A stretch of 64,000 nucleotides of DNA from Salsipaludibacter sp963735045 (GTDB taxonomy: Bacteria > Actinomycetota > Nitriliruptoria > Nitriliruptorales > Nitriliruptoraceae), in NCBI GenBank assembly GCA_963735045.1, contig CAVTIZ010000002.1, positions 682,001 to 746,000 on the forward strand, given 5' to 3'. The notes beneath the pieces are model-generated. The model saw only the letters and a program-made list of their open reading frames with translations, did no database searches and was not told where the DNA came from. Below, piece after piece: positions 17,538 to 27,538 of this stretch. Position 1 is the first letter of the stretch; the number at the start of each line of letters is the position of its first letter. A program made the position numbers and the translations under genes.

Positions 17538-18082
17538 CCACCGCGTCGCCCCCGGTGGTCACCGGCGGTGCCCGCCGACTGGCGGCCGCGCTGGTCGGCG
17601 CGCTGCTGGTGGGGGGGTGTGCCACGGCTTCGGTGGCCCATCGCCAGGCCGAGGCCCGTGACGACGGCGTCCAGGTGACCGGGACCCTCGGCGGAGCTCG
17701 CGTCGCCATCTCCGAGGGCGTGCCGGACGTGACCTTCGGGGACTGCGATCCGGGCATCGAGATCGACCAGGACATGTGCTGGTCGGCACGCACCATCGAC
17801 GGGATGACCGTTGCGATGGTGGTCGAGAACCCCGACGTCCTGGTCCCCGGCGAGACCGTGGACGTGGTCGCGCCCGACTGCGACCTGGACTGCGACGCCG
17901 TCGACGACGGCGTGGTCGTGGACGTGCGCTGGGACGGCAACCAGGTCCGGGCCGTGGGTGGCCAACTCGAGGTCGAGGACGTCGGCGACCGCGTGGCGGC
18001 ACGGCTGGACCTCGCGCTGCCCGACGCGGACTCCCTGACGGGGCGATTCAACGTCCGGGAACTGCGTCCAGACGAGTTGTGA
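17534..18082 (+). CDS. Predicted lipoprotein of unknown function
   Basis: 182 residues. The N-terminal hydrophobic segment ends in LVGGC, a plausible lipobox (Cys near residue 29), so the protein is probably anchored outside the membrane. The mature part is acidic, contains four further cysteines in two close pairs (FGDCDP with DMCWS; PDCDLDCDAV) and looks beta-rich. No family recognised. It is translationally coupled to the SRPBCC gene by an ATGA overlap, suggesting a joint role. Confidence 0.6.
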   Translation: MTTASPPVVTGGARRLAAALVGALLVGGCATASVAHRQAEARDDGVQVTGTLGGARVAISEGVPDVTFGDCDPGIEIDQDMCWSARTIDGMTVAMVVENPDVLVPGETVDVVAPDCDLDCDAVDDGVVVDVRWDGNQVRAVGGQLEVEDVGDRVAARLDLALPDADSLTGRFNVRELRPDEL

Positions 18083-18157
18083 CGACTCGCGATCGACCGG
18101 GGCCGGACCCGTTCGTCCGCACATGGGCCCGGGGCTCGGACCGACCGGGTGACGGGG

Positions 18158-18163
18158 TAGGTT
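18158..18163 (+). promoter_or_regulatory. Candidate -10 element (TAGGTT) for the thioesterase gene
   Basis: TAGGTT lies 27 nt before ATG 18191. No clear -35 box. Confidence 0.3.
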
Positions 18164-18190
18164 GACCAGCCCCGGACGGAGTGCGTTCGC

Positions 18191-18577
18191 ATGCAACCAG
18201 GACCCCCTCGCGGGGCGACGCAGACCCTCGACGTGACCGTGACCGACGACATGGCCGCGGCCGTCGACGGCGAGGTCGTCCATCTCGTGTACGGCACCCA
18301 GGCCCTGGTCGGGCACATGGAACAGGTGTGCCGGAACCTGCTCGTGCAACACCTCGAGCCGGGCGAGGAGGGAGTCGGCCACCACCTCGACCTGACCCAG
18401 CGGTCCCCCGTGCCGGTCGGGGCGGAGGTGCAGTTGGTGGCGACCGTCGCCCAGGTCAGCTCGCAGCGCCTGATGTGCGAGGTCGTGGTCCGCCAGGCCG
18501 GCCGCATGGTCGCCCGTGGTTCCTTCGACCAGCGCGTGGTCAAGTCCCGTGACTTCGCGTCGGAGATCGGCCTGTAG
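18191..18577 (+). CDS. FlK-like hotdog thioesterase
   Basis: 128 residues, one hotdog domain. The pattern of the fluoroacetyl-CoA thioesterase (FlK) family is present: YGTQALVGHMEQVC carrying the active-site Thr and Glu, then GVGHHLDLTQRSPVPVG with the conserved His, and EVVVRQAGRMVARGSFDQRVV at the end. Members hydrolyse short acyl-CoA thioesters. Real substrate unknown; the FlK name does not imply fluoroacetate here. It is a single gene between a plus-strand lipoprotein and a convergent cupin. Confidence 0.7.
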   Translation: MQPGPPRGATQTLDVTVTDDMAAAVDGEVVHLVYGTQALVGHMEQVCRNLLVQHLEPGEEGVGHHLDLTQRSPVPVGAEVQLVATVAQVSSQRLMCEVVVRQAGRMVARGSFDQRVVKSRDFASEIGL

Positions 18578-18629
18578 CCCACGGTCGGGATCGCGTCGGC
18601 GACCCCGGGGCTCGTCCGGTCGTTGCGCC

Positions 18630-19211
18630 TCAGCGCCCGAGCAGGCGATCGATCCCGCTGGCGAGCCGTCGGCCGAGGCGGCCGTACTGGGCGTCGTCAC
18701 GGATCGCGAGCCCCGCGGGCTCGACGGGGTCGGTCCTGGCCAGTGCGTCCGGTGGGGCCATCGCGGCCAGCACGATCAGGGGGTCCGAACCGCGGTTGTC
18801 GATGCCATGGACGGTGCCGGCGGGCACCAGCAACGCGCCCAGCGGGTCGAGGCCGATCTCGCCCTGTTCCGTCACGAACCACGACCGGCCACCGATCACG
18901 GTGTAGGCCACGTCGGCGTCCGGGTACTGCAACACCCCCGTCGACTGCTGGGGTTCGATGCACCACTGGTCCAGCGCGAGGACGTCGGTGGCCAGGGTCC
19001 GGACCCGGGTTGCCGACCCCGTGTCGAAGGACACGTAGTCGCGCAGGTCCACCGGGACCACGGCACCCGTGGCGTCCACGTCGGCGACGACCATGTCGAC
19101 CTCGGGCGCCGCCGCGTCCGGGTCGGACTCGGCAGTGGGGTCAGACGTGGGCTCGGGCGTGGGCTCGGGTGTGGGGTCTGGTGTGGGGTCTGGGGTCGGG
19201 TGGCGCGCCAT
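18630..19211 (-). CDS. Cupin-domain protein with repetitive Pro/Asp N-terminus
   Basis: 193 residues. The C-terminal two thirds form a cupin-like beta barrel: DQWCIEPQQSTGVLQYPDADVAYTV, LDPLGALLVPAGTVHGIDNRG (with the PAGTVHG metal-side motif) and PLIVLAAMAPP. The first about 40 residues are repeated PTPDP/PTPEP units, encoded by about 12-bp imperfect repeats that resemble those in the propeller gene at 1355-1390. A start at an internal Met after the repeat (MVVADVD) is possible. Cupins of this type bind metals or small ligands; substrate unknown. Confidence 0.65.
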   Translation of the reverse strand: MARHPTPDPTPDPTPEPTPEPTSDPTAESDPDAAAPEVDMVVADVDATGAVVPVDLRDYVSFDTGSATRVRTLATDVLALDQWCIEPQQSTGVLQYPDADVAYTVIGGRSWFVTEQGEIGLDPLGALLVPAGTVHGIDNRGSDPLIVLAAMAPPDALARTDPVEPAGLAIRDDAQYGRLGRRLASGIDRLLGR

Positions 19212-19426
19212 GGCCGACAGGGTAGGTGGTGGCCGAGCGCGCGCCGTTCGCCCGTCCCCGGTGGTGGTCGCGGCCCCCGCGGCGACCCGATGACGTGGCT
19301 GTCGCCGGGCCAGTAGCCTCGGCCGCGGTTGCCGGACAGGTCCCACGACCTGCCCTCCGCCAGGTCGCCTTCCCCCGCGACGACCGACCTGCAGGTGGTC
19401 CACTCGCTCCCGTCGACAGGGTGTCC

Positions 19427-20935
19427 GTGCCTCGCTTCCGCCATGCCGACACCGCCCCGGGCGACATCGTCGCCGACGTCCTGGTGGTGGGCGTCACGTC
19501 CGACCCCGCCGGTGACGACGGTCCGGAGTCCGTCCGCGTCGACGATCACGGCGAGGCGGTCGGGCAGCGGCTGGGCGTCGACCTGCGCGAGGTCTGTGCC
19601 GCCGTGGACGTCGACGGCTCGATCGGGTCGCGGGCCGTCCTGCCCGCCGGTGACGGGCTGGCCCAGGACCTGGTGGTGGTCGTGGGGTTGGGTCCGACCG
19701 ACGAGGTCGACGCCGATGCCCTCCGGGCCGCCAGTGGGGTCGCGGCACGGGTCGCCCGGCGCAAGGAGACGGTCGTCACCATGCTGCACCGTGTCGACGT
19801 CGGGGACCCCCTGCGGGCGGCCTCGGCCGTCGTCGAGGGGACGGAACTGGCCCACCACGAGTTCCGAGCGCACAAGACCGACGACGACACGCGGCGACTC
19901 GACGAGGTCGTGTTGGCCCAGGGCGATGCCGACGCGGTCGCCGCAGGACTGGCCCGCGGGCGGGTCGTGGCCGACGCCACGATGCTCGCACGCGACCTCG
20001 GCAACACCCCTGCGGGCGACAAGCGGCCGCCGGCGCTGGCCGAGCACGTGCGTGGGCTGTTCGACGACCTGCCCGTGGAGGTCGAGGTGTGGGACGGCGA
20101 CCGGCTCCGTGCCGAGGGCTTCGGCGGTCACCTGGGCGTGGCCGCGGGCTCGTCGGTCGAGCCCCGCTTCGTGCAGGTGCGCTACGCCCCCGACGACGCC
20201 GACCGCCACGTCGCGCTGGTCGGCAAGGGCATCACCTTCGACTCCGGTGGCCTGTCGTTGAAGACGCCCAGCGGCATGGAGTTCATGAAGATCGACATGG
20301 CCGGCGCCGCGGCGGTGCTGGCATCGGTCCGGGCGGCCGCCCAACTGGACCTGCCGGTCCGCCTGACCGGGATGCTGTGCCTGGCCGAGAACATGCCGTC
20401 GGGCAGCGCGACCCGGCCGGGCGACGTCATCACGATGCACGGCGGCACCACCGTCGAGGTGCTCAACACCGACGCCGAGGGTCGCCTGGTCATGGCCGAC
20501 GCCCTGGCCCACGCGGGCCACCTCGACCCGCCCGTGGACCAGCTGGTCGACCTGGCCACCCTGACGGGCGCCGCGGTGACCGCGGTCGGCCCGCGCTTCG
20601 CCGCGGTGATGGGCGACGACGACGACCTGGTCGACGAGTTGTTGCACGCCGCGGACCGGGCCGCCGAGCCGATGTGGCGCTTGCCGCTGGCCGAGGACCA
20701 GTACGGCAGCGAGGTCAAGAGTGAGGTCGCCGACGTGCGCAACGTCGGTGGCAAGGGCGCCGGCACCATCCGCGCGGCCCTGTTCCTCCACGAGTTCGTG
20801 CCCGACGACGTCCCGTGGGCCCACCTCGACATCGCCGGTCCGTCCTGGAACGACGACCGACCCTACGGGGGCTACGTCCCCCGGGGCGCGACCGGGATCC
20901 CCGTTCGCACCATCCTGGAGTGGCTGGGCGCCTGA
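19427..20935 (+). CDS. pepA: Leucyl aminopeptidase (M17 cytosol aminopeptidase)
   Basis: 502 residues. The M17 signature NTDAEGRLV is present (about residues 346-354), along with the metal/substrate residues in LVGKGITFDSGGLSLK and KIDMAGAAAV. It removes N-terminal residues from peptides in the cytosol using two divalent metals. GTG 19427 is preferred because ACAGGG lies just upstream; GTG 19421, six bases earlier, is an alternative, and the still longer open frame lacks homology. A TAGCCT hexamer at 19314-19319 is the nearest -10-like element. Confidence 0.9.
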   Translation: MPRFRHADTAPGDIVADVLVVGVTSDPAGDDGPESVRVDDHGEAVGQRLGVDLREVCAAVDVDGSIGSRAVLPAGDGLAQDLVVVVGLGPTDEVDADALRAASGVAARVARRKETVVTMLHRVDVGDPLRAASAVVEGTELAHHEFRAHKTDDDTRRLDEVVLAQGDADAVAAGLARGRVVADATMLARDLGNTPAGDKRPPALAEHVRGLFDDLPVEVEVWDGDRLRAEGFGGHLGVAAGSSVEPRFVQVRYAPDDADRHVALVGKGITFDSGGLSLKTPSGMEFMKIDMAGAAAVLASVRAAAQLDLPVRLTGMLCLAENMPSGSATRPGDVITMHGGTTVEVLNTDAEGRLVMADALAHAGHLDPPVDQLVDLATLTGAAVTAVGPRFAAVMGDDDDLVDELLHAADRAAEPMWRLPLAEDQYGSEVKSEVADVRNVGGKGAGTIRAALFLHEFVPDDVPWAHLDIAGPSWNDDRPYGGYVPRGATGIPVRTILEWLGA

Positions 20936-20965
20936 CCGGCCGCCCCCGACTCGCCGCACGACCCC

Positions 20966-21715
20966 TCAGACGTCGCGACGGACCAGCGTGACCAGCAGCG
21001 AGGGGGTTCCCGGTGACGTGGTCACGTCCCGCACGGCCCACGGCGAGTCGGCCACGAGCGCGCGTGCGTCGTCGCCGGACAACAGCAGGTAGTCGAACCA
21101 GTCACCCACCAGTTCGTGACCGAAGCGCGAGCGCAGGCGCAGGTGGCCGGGCGGCCGGCCCGCTCGTCGGTTGCGGTCCTGGTAGCCGAGGTGGACCGGG
21201 TCGCGGGTGTCGCGCGGATCCAGGGTCTCGGCCAGCACGACGGCGTCCGGCCGCGTGACGGTGGCCAGCGCCGCCAACCGTGCCGGGGCCCCCGCGACCG
21301 TCCCCAGCAGCCCCAGGTTGTTGCCCAGCAGCAAGACGGCGCCGAACGACGCGGCGAGGTCGTGGGCCCCGGCGAGGTCGTCCATGCCGAGCAGCCGCAC
21401 GTCGGACAGGCCACGGGCCCGCATCACCGCGACCGCGCCCGGGGACGAATCGATCGCGACCACGTCGACCCCACGGTCCTGCAGCCACCGGGCGTGGCGC
21501 CCGGCACCGGCACCGACGTCCAGCACCGGGCCGTCCGCCGGCGTGATCCGCTCCAGCGCCTCACGGACCGCGGCCGGCCACGCCGTCGGGCCCGCGAAGT
21601 ACACCTGGGCGCCGTCGGACTGGTCGTCGACCCAGCCGTCGTCGCGCTCGGTCCGACCGGGGGAGGGGGCTCCCGCCAGGTGCGCGGCCAGCATCGCACC
21701 GAACGCGTCCGCCAT
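20966..21715 (-). CDS. Class I SAM-dependent methyltransferase
   Basis: 249 residues. SAM-binding motif I is PVLDVGAGAGRHARWL (about 62-77) and an acidic motif II is VVAIDSSPGAV. Motif IV-like FGAVLLLGNNLGLLG follows. The N-terminal about 50 residues and the C-terminal substrate domain do not match a family I can name, so the acceptor molecule is unknown. It is convergent with pepA with a 30-bp gap. Confidence 0.75.
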   Translation of the reverse strand: MADAFGAMLAAHLAGAPSPGRTERDDGWVDDQSDGAQVYFAGPTAWPAAVREALERITPADGPVLDVGAGAGRHARWLQDRGVDVVAIDSSPGAVAVMRARGLSDVRLLGMDDLAGAHDLAASFGAVLLLGNNLGLLGTVAGAPARLAALATVTRPDAVVLAETLDPRDTRDPVHLGYQDRNRRAGRPPGHLRLRSRFGHELVGDWFDYLLLSGDDARALVADSPWAVRDVTTSPGTPSLLVTLVRRDV

Positions 21716-21874
21716 CTGCTCGCCCCGGTCCCGGTCCCGTGTCCCGGCCCGTCAGGCTAGGCGCGTCGAGGCATGCCGGCGGTCGTGGTTCGCGTCGCCT
21801 CGGGCTGGGTGGCACCCTGTCGGGTCCGGTGCCGGTCCTCGGCACCGTCGCCATGTGCCGTCGAAGGCTCGTCG

Positions 21875-22717
21875 TTGGATGCCCCCGCGGCCGTCCTCAG
21901 CCTCATCCTCACCGAGACCGCCGTCGGTGGCCTGGTCTTCACGTGGTTCGCCCCGACATGGGGACGGGTCCGCCACGGCTACGAGATCCTGCTCACCGCG
22001 ACGCTCGCCGTGATCGCCTGGGGCGCCTGGGCCGCGGTCGACGTGCCGCTGGCCGTCGTCGCCGAGGCCTCCGTTCGGGCCGACGCCCTCGCGACCTGGA
22101 CCTCGCGCGGGATCGCCGCCACGGCGCTGCTGGCGGCGCTGTCCGCGGGCGTGCTGGCGTTGCCGCTGTCGCCGGTGGTGGGCCGTGTCCTGGGGATCAG
22201 TGCGACCCTGGTCGGCCTCGCCACCCTGGTGCCCTTCGCCGGCCTGCGGACCGTGAGCGACACGGGCGGGTCGTGGGGGATCGGCCTGCTGGAGGTCGCC
22301 CTCGGCGCGTTCCTGCTGGGAGCGATCTGGGACGGGATGGTGCTCGGGCACTGGTACCTGGTCGAACGTCGGCTCTCCAACGAGTCCATGGTGTGGATCG
22401 CCCGGGTCAACGTGGTCGCGGTGGTCGCGGGACTGGCCTCGGTCGGCCTGTCGGCGCTCAACCCGCCGCCCTGTGTCGGACTCAGCGGCACCGCGCTGTC
22501 GACCTGCGCGTCGACGATCTCCCCGCTGCTGTCGGTGGGCAACATGACGCTGCTGATCGGCTTCGGCGTGATGGCGCTGATCGCCGTCATCGCCGGGTTC
22601 AACCTCAAGCTCGCCCACGAGGGCGGTCGCTCGATCCAGGCCTCCACCGGGATGTTCTACCTCGCGGTGATCCTGGCTCCCGCCGCGGAGTTCGCCGCCA
22701 AGCTGCGCTTCTTCTAG
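21875..22717 (+). CDS. Polytopic membrane protein, unknown function
   Basis: 280 residues, about eight hydrophobic helices. A TTG start at 21875 is chosen because GAAGG precedes it at good spacing and the preceding codons encode a Cys/Arg-rich, non-hydrophobic stretch. A conspicuous segment DGMVLGHWYLVERRLSNESMVW contains a His-Trp pair in a helix start, and a loop with two cysteines (NPPPCVG, LSTCAST) lies near residue 200. No transporter family was recognised. It ends in a Phe-Phe membrane-edge tail. It stands alone between two minus-strand methyltransferase genes. Confidence 0.6.
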   Translation: MDAPAAVLSLILTETAVGGLVFTWFAPTWGRVRHGYEILLTATLAVIAWGAWAAVDVPLAVVAEASVRADALATWTSRGIAATALLAALSAGVLALPLSPVVGRVLGISATLVGLATLVPFAGLRTVSDTGGSWGIGLLEVALGAFLLGAIWDGMVLGHWYLVERRLSNESMVWIARVNVVAVVAGLASVGLSALNPPPCVGLSGTALSTCASTISPLLSVGNMTLLIGFGVMALIAVIAGFNLKLAHEGGRSIQASTGMFYLAVILAPAAEFAAKLRFF

Positions 22718-22748
22718 GCCTCGTGCACGGCGCGGCGTTGACGGGTGG

Positions 22749-23327
22749 CTAGTCCTCGGGGTCGCGGTCCCGAAGTGCGAGCACGGTCCCGTCGCCGTCG
22801 GCCAGCACCACCGGGTGCGCCCACGGGGTGGTCGCGAGTCCCTCGGCCAGGGCGTCGTCGCCGGCCCCGGCATTGCGCACGACCACCATCCCGCCGACGC
22901 GCAGGAGCCGGGCGGCGATGTCGAGGTCGGCGGCCGACACCCGGTCCAGCTGCACGACCACGAAGTCGTAGTTGCCGTCTCGCAGGCGTTCGGAGGTCTC
23001 GGCCGGCTGGCCGTTGATCAGGCGGATGTGGTCGGCGATCCCGAGCTCGGCCACGGCGTCGCCCATGAGGGCGTGGCGGCGGGTGTCGGGTTCGATGCAG
23101 GTGACGATGCCGCGCGGGTCCATGCCGTCCAGCAGCCAGGCTGCCGTCACGCCACCGGCGGTGCCCAGCATCACCGCGTGGCGCACCCCGAGTTGGTCGG
23201 CCAGGTGGGACAGCAGGGCGCTGACCCCGACATCGGGCACGCGCACCGACTGGCCCACGCGGGCGCGCACCGCCGCCAGCACGTCGTCCTCGGGATGGAT
23301 GGTGCCCTGCAGGGCGTTGACGTCCAT
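22749..23327 (-). CDS. O-methyltransferase family protein (Rv1220c-like)
   Basis: 192 residues. Family-3 O-methyltransferase pattern: AVMLGTAGGVTAAWLL (SAM-binding loop, about residues 50-65), IVTCIEPDTRRHALM and FVVVQLDRV, with the C-terminal LLRVGGMVVVRNAG. ATG 23327 is chosen because GGAGGT stands at ideal spacing and a TATCGT -10-like element lies just upstream; the open frame extends 27 codons further but without support. It is divergent from htrA, as in mycobacteria where Rv1220c precedes sigE-rseA-htrA. The motif I glycines are partly degenerate, so the acceptor and activity are unproven. Confidence 0.72.
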   Translation of the reverse strand: MDVNALQGTIHPEDDVLAAVRARVGQSVRVPDVGVSALLSHLADQLGVRHAVMLGTAGGVTAAWLLDGMDPRGIVTCIEPDTRRHALMGDAVAELGIADHIRLINGQPAETSERLRDGNYDFVVVQLDRVSAADLDIAARLLRVGGMVVVRNAGAGDDALAEGLATTPWAHPVVLADGDGTVLALRDRDPED

Positions 23328-23352
23328 GGTCCAGACCTCCGGGTCGGCCGCC

Positions 23353-23358
23353 ACGATA
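23353..23358 (-). promoter_or_regulatory. Candidate -10 element (TATCGT) for the O-methyltransferase gene
   Basis: TATCGT on the minus strand lies 25 nt before ATG 23327. Together with the GGAGGT ribosome site it supports the shorter start. Confidence 0.4.
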
Positions 23359-23462
23359 GTCGCCCGCAGGCCCTGCTTCCCCTGCCCGGCCGGCCTGTCG
23401 GACCCCATGTGGACGCTCGGACACCCCGGGCGTCACGCGGCGGGAGGAGTCCGGACCACGGG

Positions 23463-23468
23463 TACGGT
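23463..23468 (+). promoter_or_regulatory. Candidate -10 element (TACGGT) for htrA
   Basis: TACGGT lies 24 nt before ATG 23493, in the short divergent gap where mycobacteria carry sigE and rseA. Confidence 0.35.
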
Positions 23469-23492
23469 GACAGCCACGAACAAGGTGTGCAG

Positions 23493-25010
<1,518 letters not shown>

Positions 25011-25110
25011 CGTCGCCACCGCGGACAGCGGTGGTGTCGAGCAGCCGCGCCGCCGACGTGCCACCCTCGGGGGTGGCGATGACCCGCCCAACCCGACCCG
25101 ACCCCCCCGA

Positions 25111-25167
25111 CCCCCCGATCCGACCCCCCGATCCGACCCGACCCCCCGATCCGACCCCCCGATCCGA
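25111..25167. repeat. 13-bp repeat, four copies, between htrA and tatB
   Basis: Four exact copies of ccccccgatccga (25111, 25124, 25142, 25155), the second and third separated by five bases. Non-coding on the sense strand; it lies in the htrA-tatB leader, 46 bp before the tatB start. Confidence 0.85.
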
Positions 25168-25212
25168 TCGTGACCGATCCCGACCCGATGTGGCCGAGTG
25201 CAGGAGACCACG

Positions 25213-25527
25213 GTGGACAGCTTGGGCATCCAGGAGATGCTGGTCGTCGCCGTGGTCGCGTTGATGGTCTTCGGCCCGGACCGCCTCCCGGAACTGGCGA
25301 AGCAGGCGGCCACGTGGGTGCGCCAGTTCCGCTCGTCGGCGACCTCGTCGTTGGACGAGTTGCGACGCGCCGCCGACATCCAGGACCTCGAGGAGGAACT
25401 CCGGACCCTCAAGGGCGAGCTGACGGGCGCGCGTGACGCCGTGACCCGGCCGCTGCGGTCGGCGCTGGAGGAGGACCGGCCGCGCTCGGCCGACAAGGCG
25501 CCGCCCATCGACATGGAGGCGACGTGA
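25213..25527 (+). CDS. tatB: Twin-arginine translocase subunit TatB
   Basis: 104 residues. An N-terminal hydrophobic helix with the family motif MVFGPDRLPELA, an amphipathic helix, then a charged coiled-coil-like region (DIQDLEEELRTLKGEL) and a polar tail. TatB works with TatC to receive folded twin-arginine substrates. GTG 25213 is preferred over a GTG 15 bp upstream because AGGAG sits at correct spacing. The stop overlaps the start of the next gene (GTGA). The htrA-tatB order is conserved in actinobacteria, which supports TatB over TatA. Confidence 0.85.
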   Translation: MDSLGIQEMLVVAVVALMVFGPDRLPELAKQAATWVRQFRSSATSSLDELRRAADIQDLEEELRTLKGELTGARDAVTRPLRSALEEDRPRSADKAPPIDMEAT

Positions 25528-26207
25528 ACGACCGGCCGGGTCGACGACGGGCGACCTCGTCCGCCGTGGTCACCGGCGCGGCCGTCGTGGCCGTGGCCGC
25601 CAGCTACCGCGTCGTGCGTCGGGGGAAGCGACGCGACACCGGACTGTCGCGTTTCGACGACGTCCTGGGCCTGCGCTGGCGACGACCCCGCGGACGGGTG
25701 GTCGACCGGTTCGTGGCCGCGAGCACCGACGTCGGCTCCGTCTACGGCCTGGCTGGCACGGCCGCCGCGCTGGCGGCCACGGGGCGACGCCGTGCGGCCC
25801 TGGACGTCGCGGGGGCGGGCACCGTGGCGTGGATCGCCGCCCAGGCGACCAAGCCGTTGGTCGACCGGTCCCGGCCCTACCAGGGTGGCCTGGGGGACCT
25901 GCTGGTGCACCCACCGGCCGGGTCGTCGTGGCCGTCGGGCCACACCGCCGTGGCCGCTGCCGTGGGGACGGTCGTGGCCGACAGCGGTCCCGTGGGCCTG
26001 GCCACCGGTTCGCTCGCCGCGGCCTGGGTGGGATGGTCGCGGATCTACGTGGGTGCGCACCACCCCAGTGACATCGTGGCGGGGCTGGGGCAGGGCACGT
26101 TGTCCGCCATCGCCTGGCGCTGGTCGGCCGACCGTGCCCGCGCGTGGTGGTTGGAGCGCGAGCGCGGGACCGACCCGTCGCGCGGTGCGGCGTCGATCAG
26201 ACGTTGA
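25524..26207 (+). CDS. PAP2-family phosphatase
   Basis: 227 residues. All three PAP2 phosphatase motifs are present: K-x6-RP (Lys110 to Pro118), PSGH (137-140) and SR-x5-H (Ser172-His179). It has about four to five hydrophobic helices. Such enzymes dephosphorylate lipid phosphates, for example undecaprenyl pyrophosphate or phosphatidate, at the membrane. The GTG start lies in the GTGA overlap with tatB, so it is cotranslated. Its 3' end overlaps the convergent mrp gene by 11 bp. Substrate unknown. Confidence 0.85.
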   Translation: MNDRPGRRRATSSAVVTGAAVVAVAASYRVVRRGKRRDTGLSRFDDVLGLRWRRPRGRVVDRFVAASTDVGSVYGLAGTAAALAATGRRRAALDVAGAGTVAWIAAQATKPLVDRSRPYQGGLGDLLVHPPAGSSWPSGHTAVAAAVGTVVADSGPVGLATGSLAAAWVGWSRIYVGAHHPSDIVAGLGQGTLSAIAWRWSADRARAWWLERERGTDPSRGAASIRR

Positions 26208-27309
26208 GGGGCAGTGACCGACCCACGATCCTGGACGGGGCACGCGCGAGCAGTTCCTCGGCGACGCGGTCGAGTTCGCGGCTGACCGGGGCGTCCGGCT
26301 CGCTGGCCACGATCGGGGTGCCCTCGTCGGACCCGGCGCGCAGGCGGGGGTCGATCGGGATGCGGGCCAGCAGGTCGGTGTCGAGTTCGTCGGCCAGCAG
26401 CTGCCCACCCCCGGACCCGAAGATCTCGTGGACGGTCCCACCGGCGTCGGTGAACCCGGTCATGTTCTCGATGACGCCGACGACGTTCATGCCGGTCTCC
26501 TCGGTGGCCTTTCCGGCCCGCAGCGCGACCTTCTGGGCCGCCGGCTGGGGCGTGGTCACGACCAGCATCTCGGCGTTGGGCAGCATCTGTGCCAGCGAGA
26601 TGGCGACGTCGCCCGTGCCCGGCGGCAGGTCCAGCAGCAGGAAGTCCAGCTCGCCCCAGTACACGTCGGCGAGGAACTGCTGGAGCGCACGGTGCAGCAT
26701 CGGTCCGCGCCAGATGACCGACCGGTCGGGGTCGGTGAAGAAGCCGATCGAGATCAGCTTGACGCCGTGGGCCTGCAGCGGCATCACCATGCCCTCGAAG
26801 GCGACCGGACGACCCTGGGCACCCATCATGCGCGGGATGGAGTAGCCCCAGATGTCGGCGTCGAGGATGCCGACCTCGTGGCCCTTGCGGGCCAGCGCGA
26901 CCGCCAGGTTGGCGGTGACCGAGGACTTGCCGACCCCGCCCTTTCCGGACGCGATCGCGATCACGCGGGTGGAGGAGCCGGCCTCGGCGAACGGGATCTG
27001 CATGTCGGCGTTCCCGGCGCCCTTCTCGGCCCGCAGCTGGGTCGACAGGCTGGACCGCTCGGCTTCGTCCATGGCGCCGAAGGCCACCTGGACCTCGGTG
27101 ACGTCGTCGAGGGCCTCGACCGCGGCCGTGACCTCGCGCGTGATCGTGTCCTTGAGCGGGCACCCCGGGATCGTGAGCTTGATCTTGACCCCGACCCGGG
27201 AGCCCTCGATCACGACGTCCTCGACCATGCCGAGCTCGGTGATCGGCTTGCCGATCTCGGGGTCGTCGACGAGGCTGAGCTGCTGGCGGACGAGTTCCTC
27301 GGTGGGCAC
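26197..27309 (-). CDS. mrp: Mrp/ApbC-family P-loop ATPase, Fe-S carrier
   Basis: 370 residues. An N-terminal DUF59/MIP18-like domain (about 5-75) precedes a ParA/MinD-type ATPase with the deviant Walker A GKGGVGKS (122-129), switch DADIWGYSIP and LLLDLPPGTGD. The family assembles or transfers Fe-S clusters. Many family members have a CxxC near the C-terminus for the cluster; here I see none, only Cys50 in the N-terminal domain, which deserves notice. The GTG start has GAAGG upstream. Its location beside the htrA-tatB block matches the mycobacterial mrp (Rv1229c) neighbourhood. Confidence 0.88.
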   Translation of the reverse strand: MPTEELVRQQLSLVDDPEIGKPITELGMVEDVVIEGSRVGVKIKLTIPGCPLKDTITREVTAAVEALDDVTEVQVAFGAMDEAERSSLSTQLRAEKGAGNADMQIPFAEAGSSTRVIAIASGKGGVGKSSVTANLAVALARKGHEVGILDADIWGYSIPRMMGAQGRPVAFEGMVMPLQAHGVKLISIGFFTDPDRSVIWRGPMLHRALQQFLADVYWGELDFLLLDLPPGTGDVAISLAQMLPNAEMLVVTTPQPAAQKVALRAGKATEETGMNVVGVIENMTGFTDAGGTVHEIFGSGGGQLLADELDTDLLARIPIDPRLRAGSDEGTPIVASEPDAPVSRELDRVAEELLARAPSRIVGRSLPLNV

Positions 27310-27538
27310 GATGGAGGCCTTCGTGGGTGGTGACGGGCAGGACGCGTCGGTGGCCGTGCGGTGACGGCGGATGTGCCGAGAACGGGTGCGACGAGTACGT
27401 CCAGACCCCGATCCGGCGCGACGTGGCCGGACATGCGATGGTACCGGTCAGGCACCGACCCGGACCCCGTCGCTATCGTGCGACCCGCTCCGGCACGGTC
27501 GTGTCGGCGTCCTCCCGTGCCCCGACGAGGCCACCATC

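Noticed and set aside
25111..25167. CRISPR-like direct repeats
   Set aside because: Units are 13 bp with no unique spacers; a simple tandem repeat. The same holds for 40096-40155.
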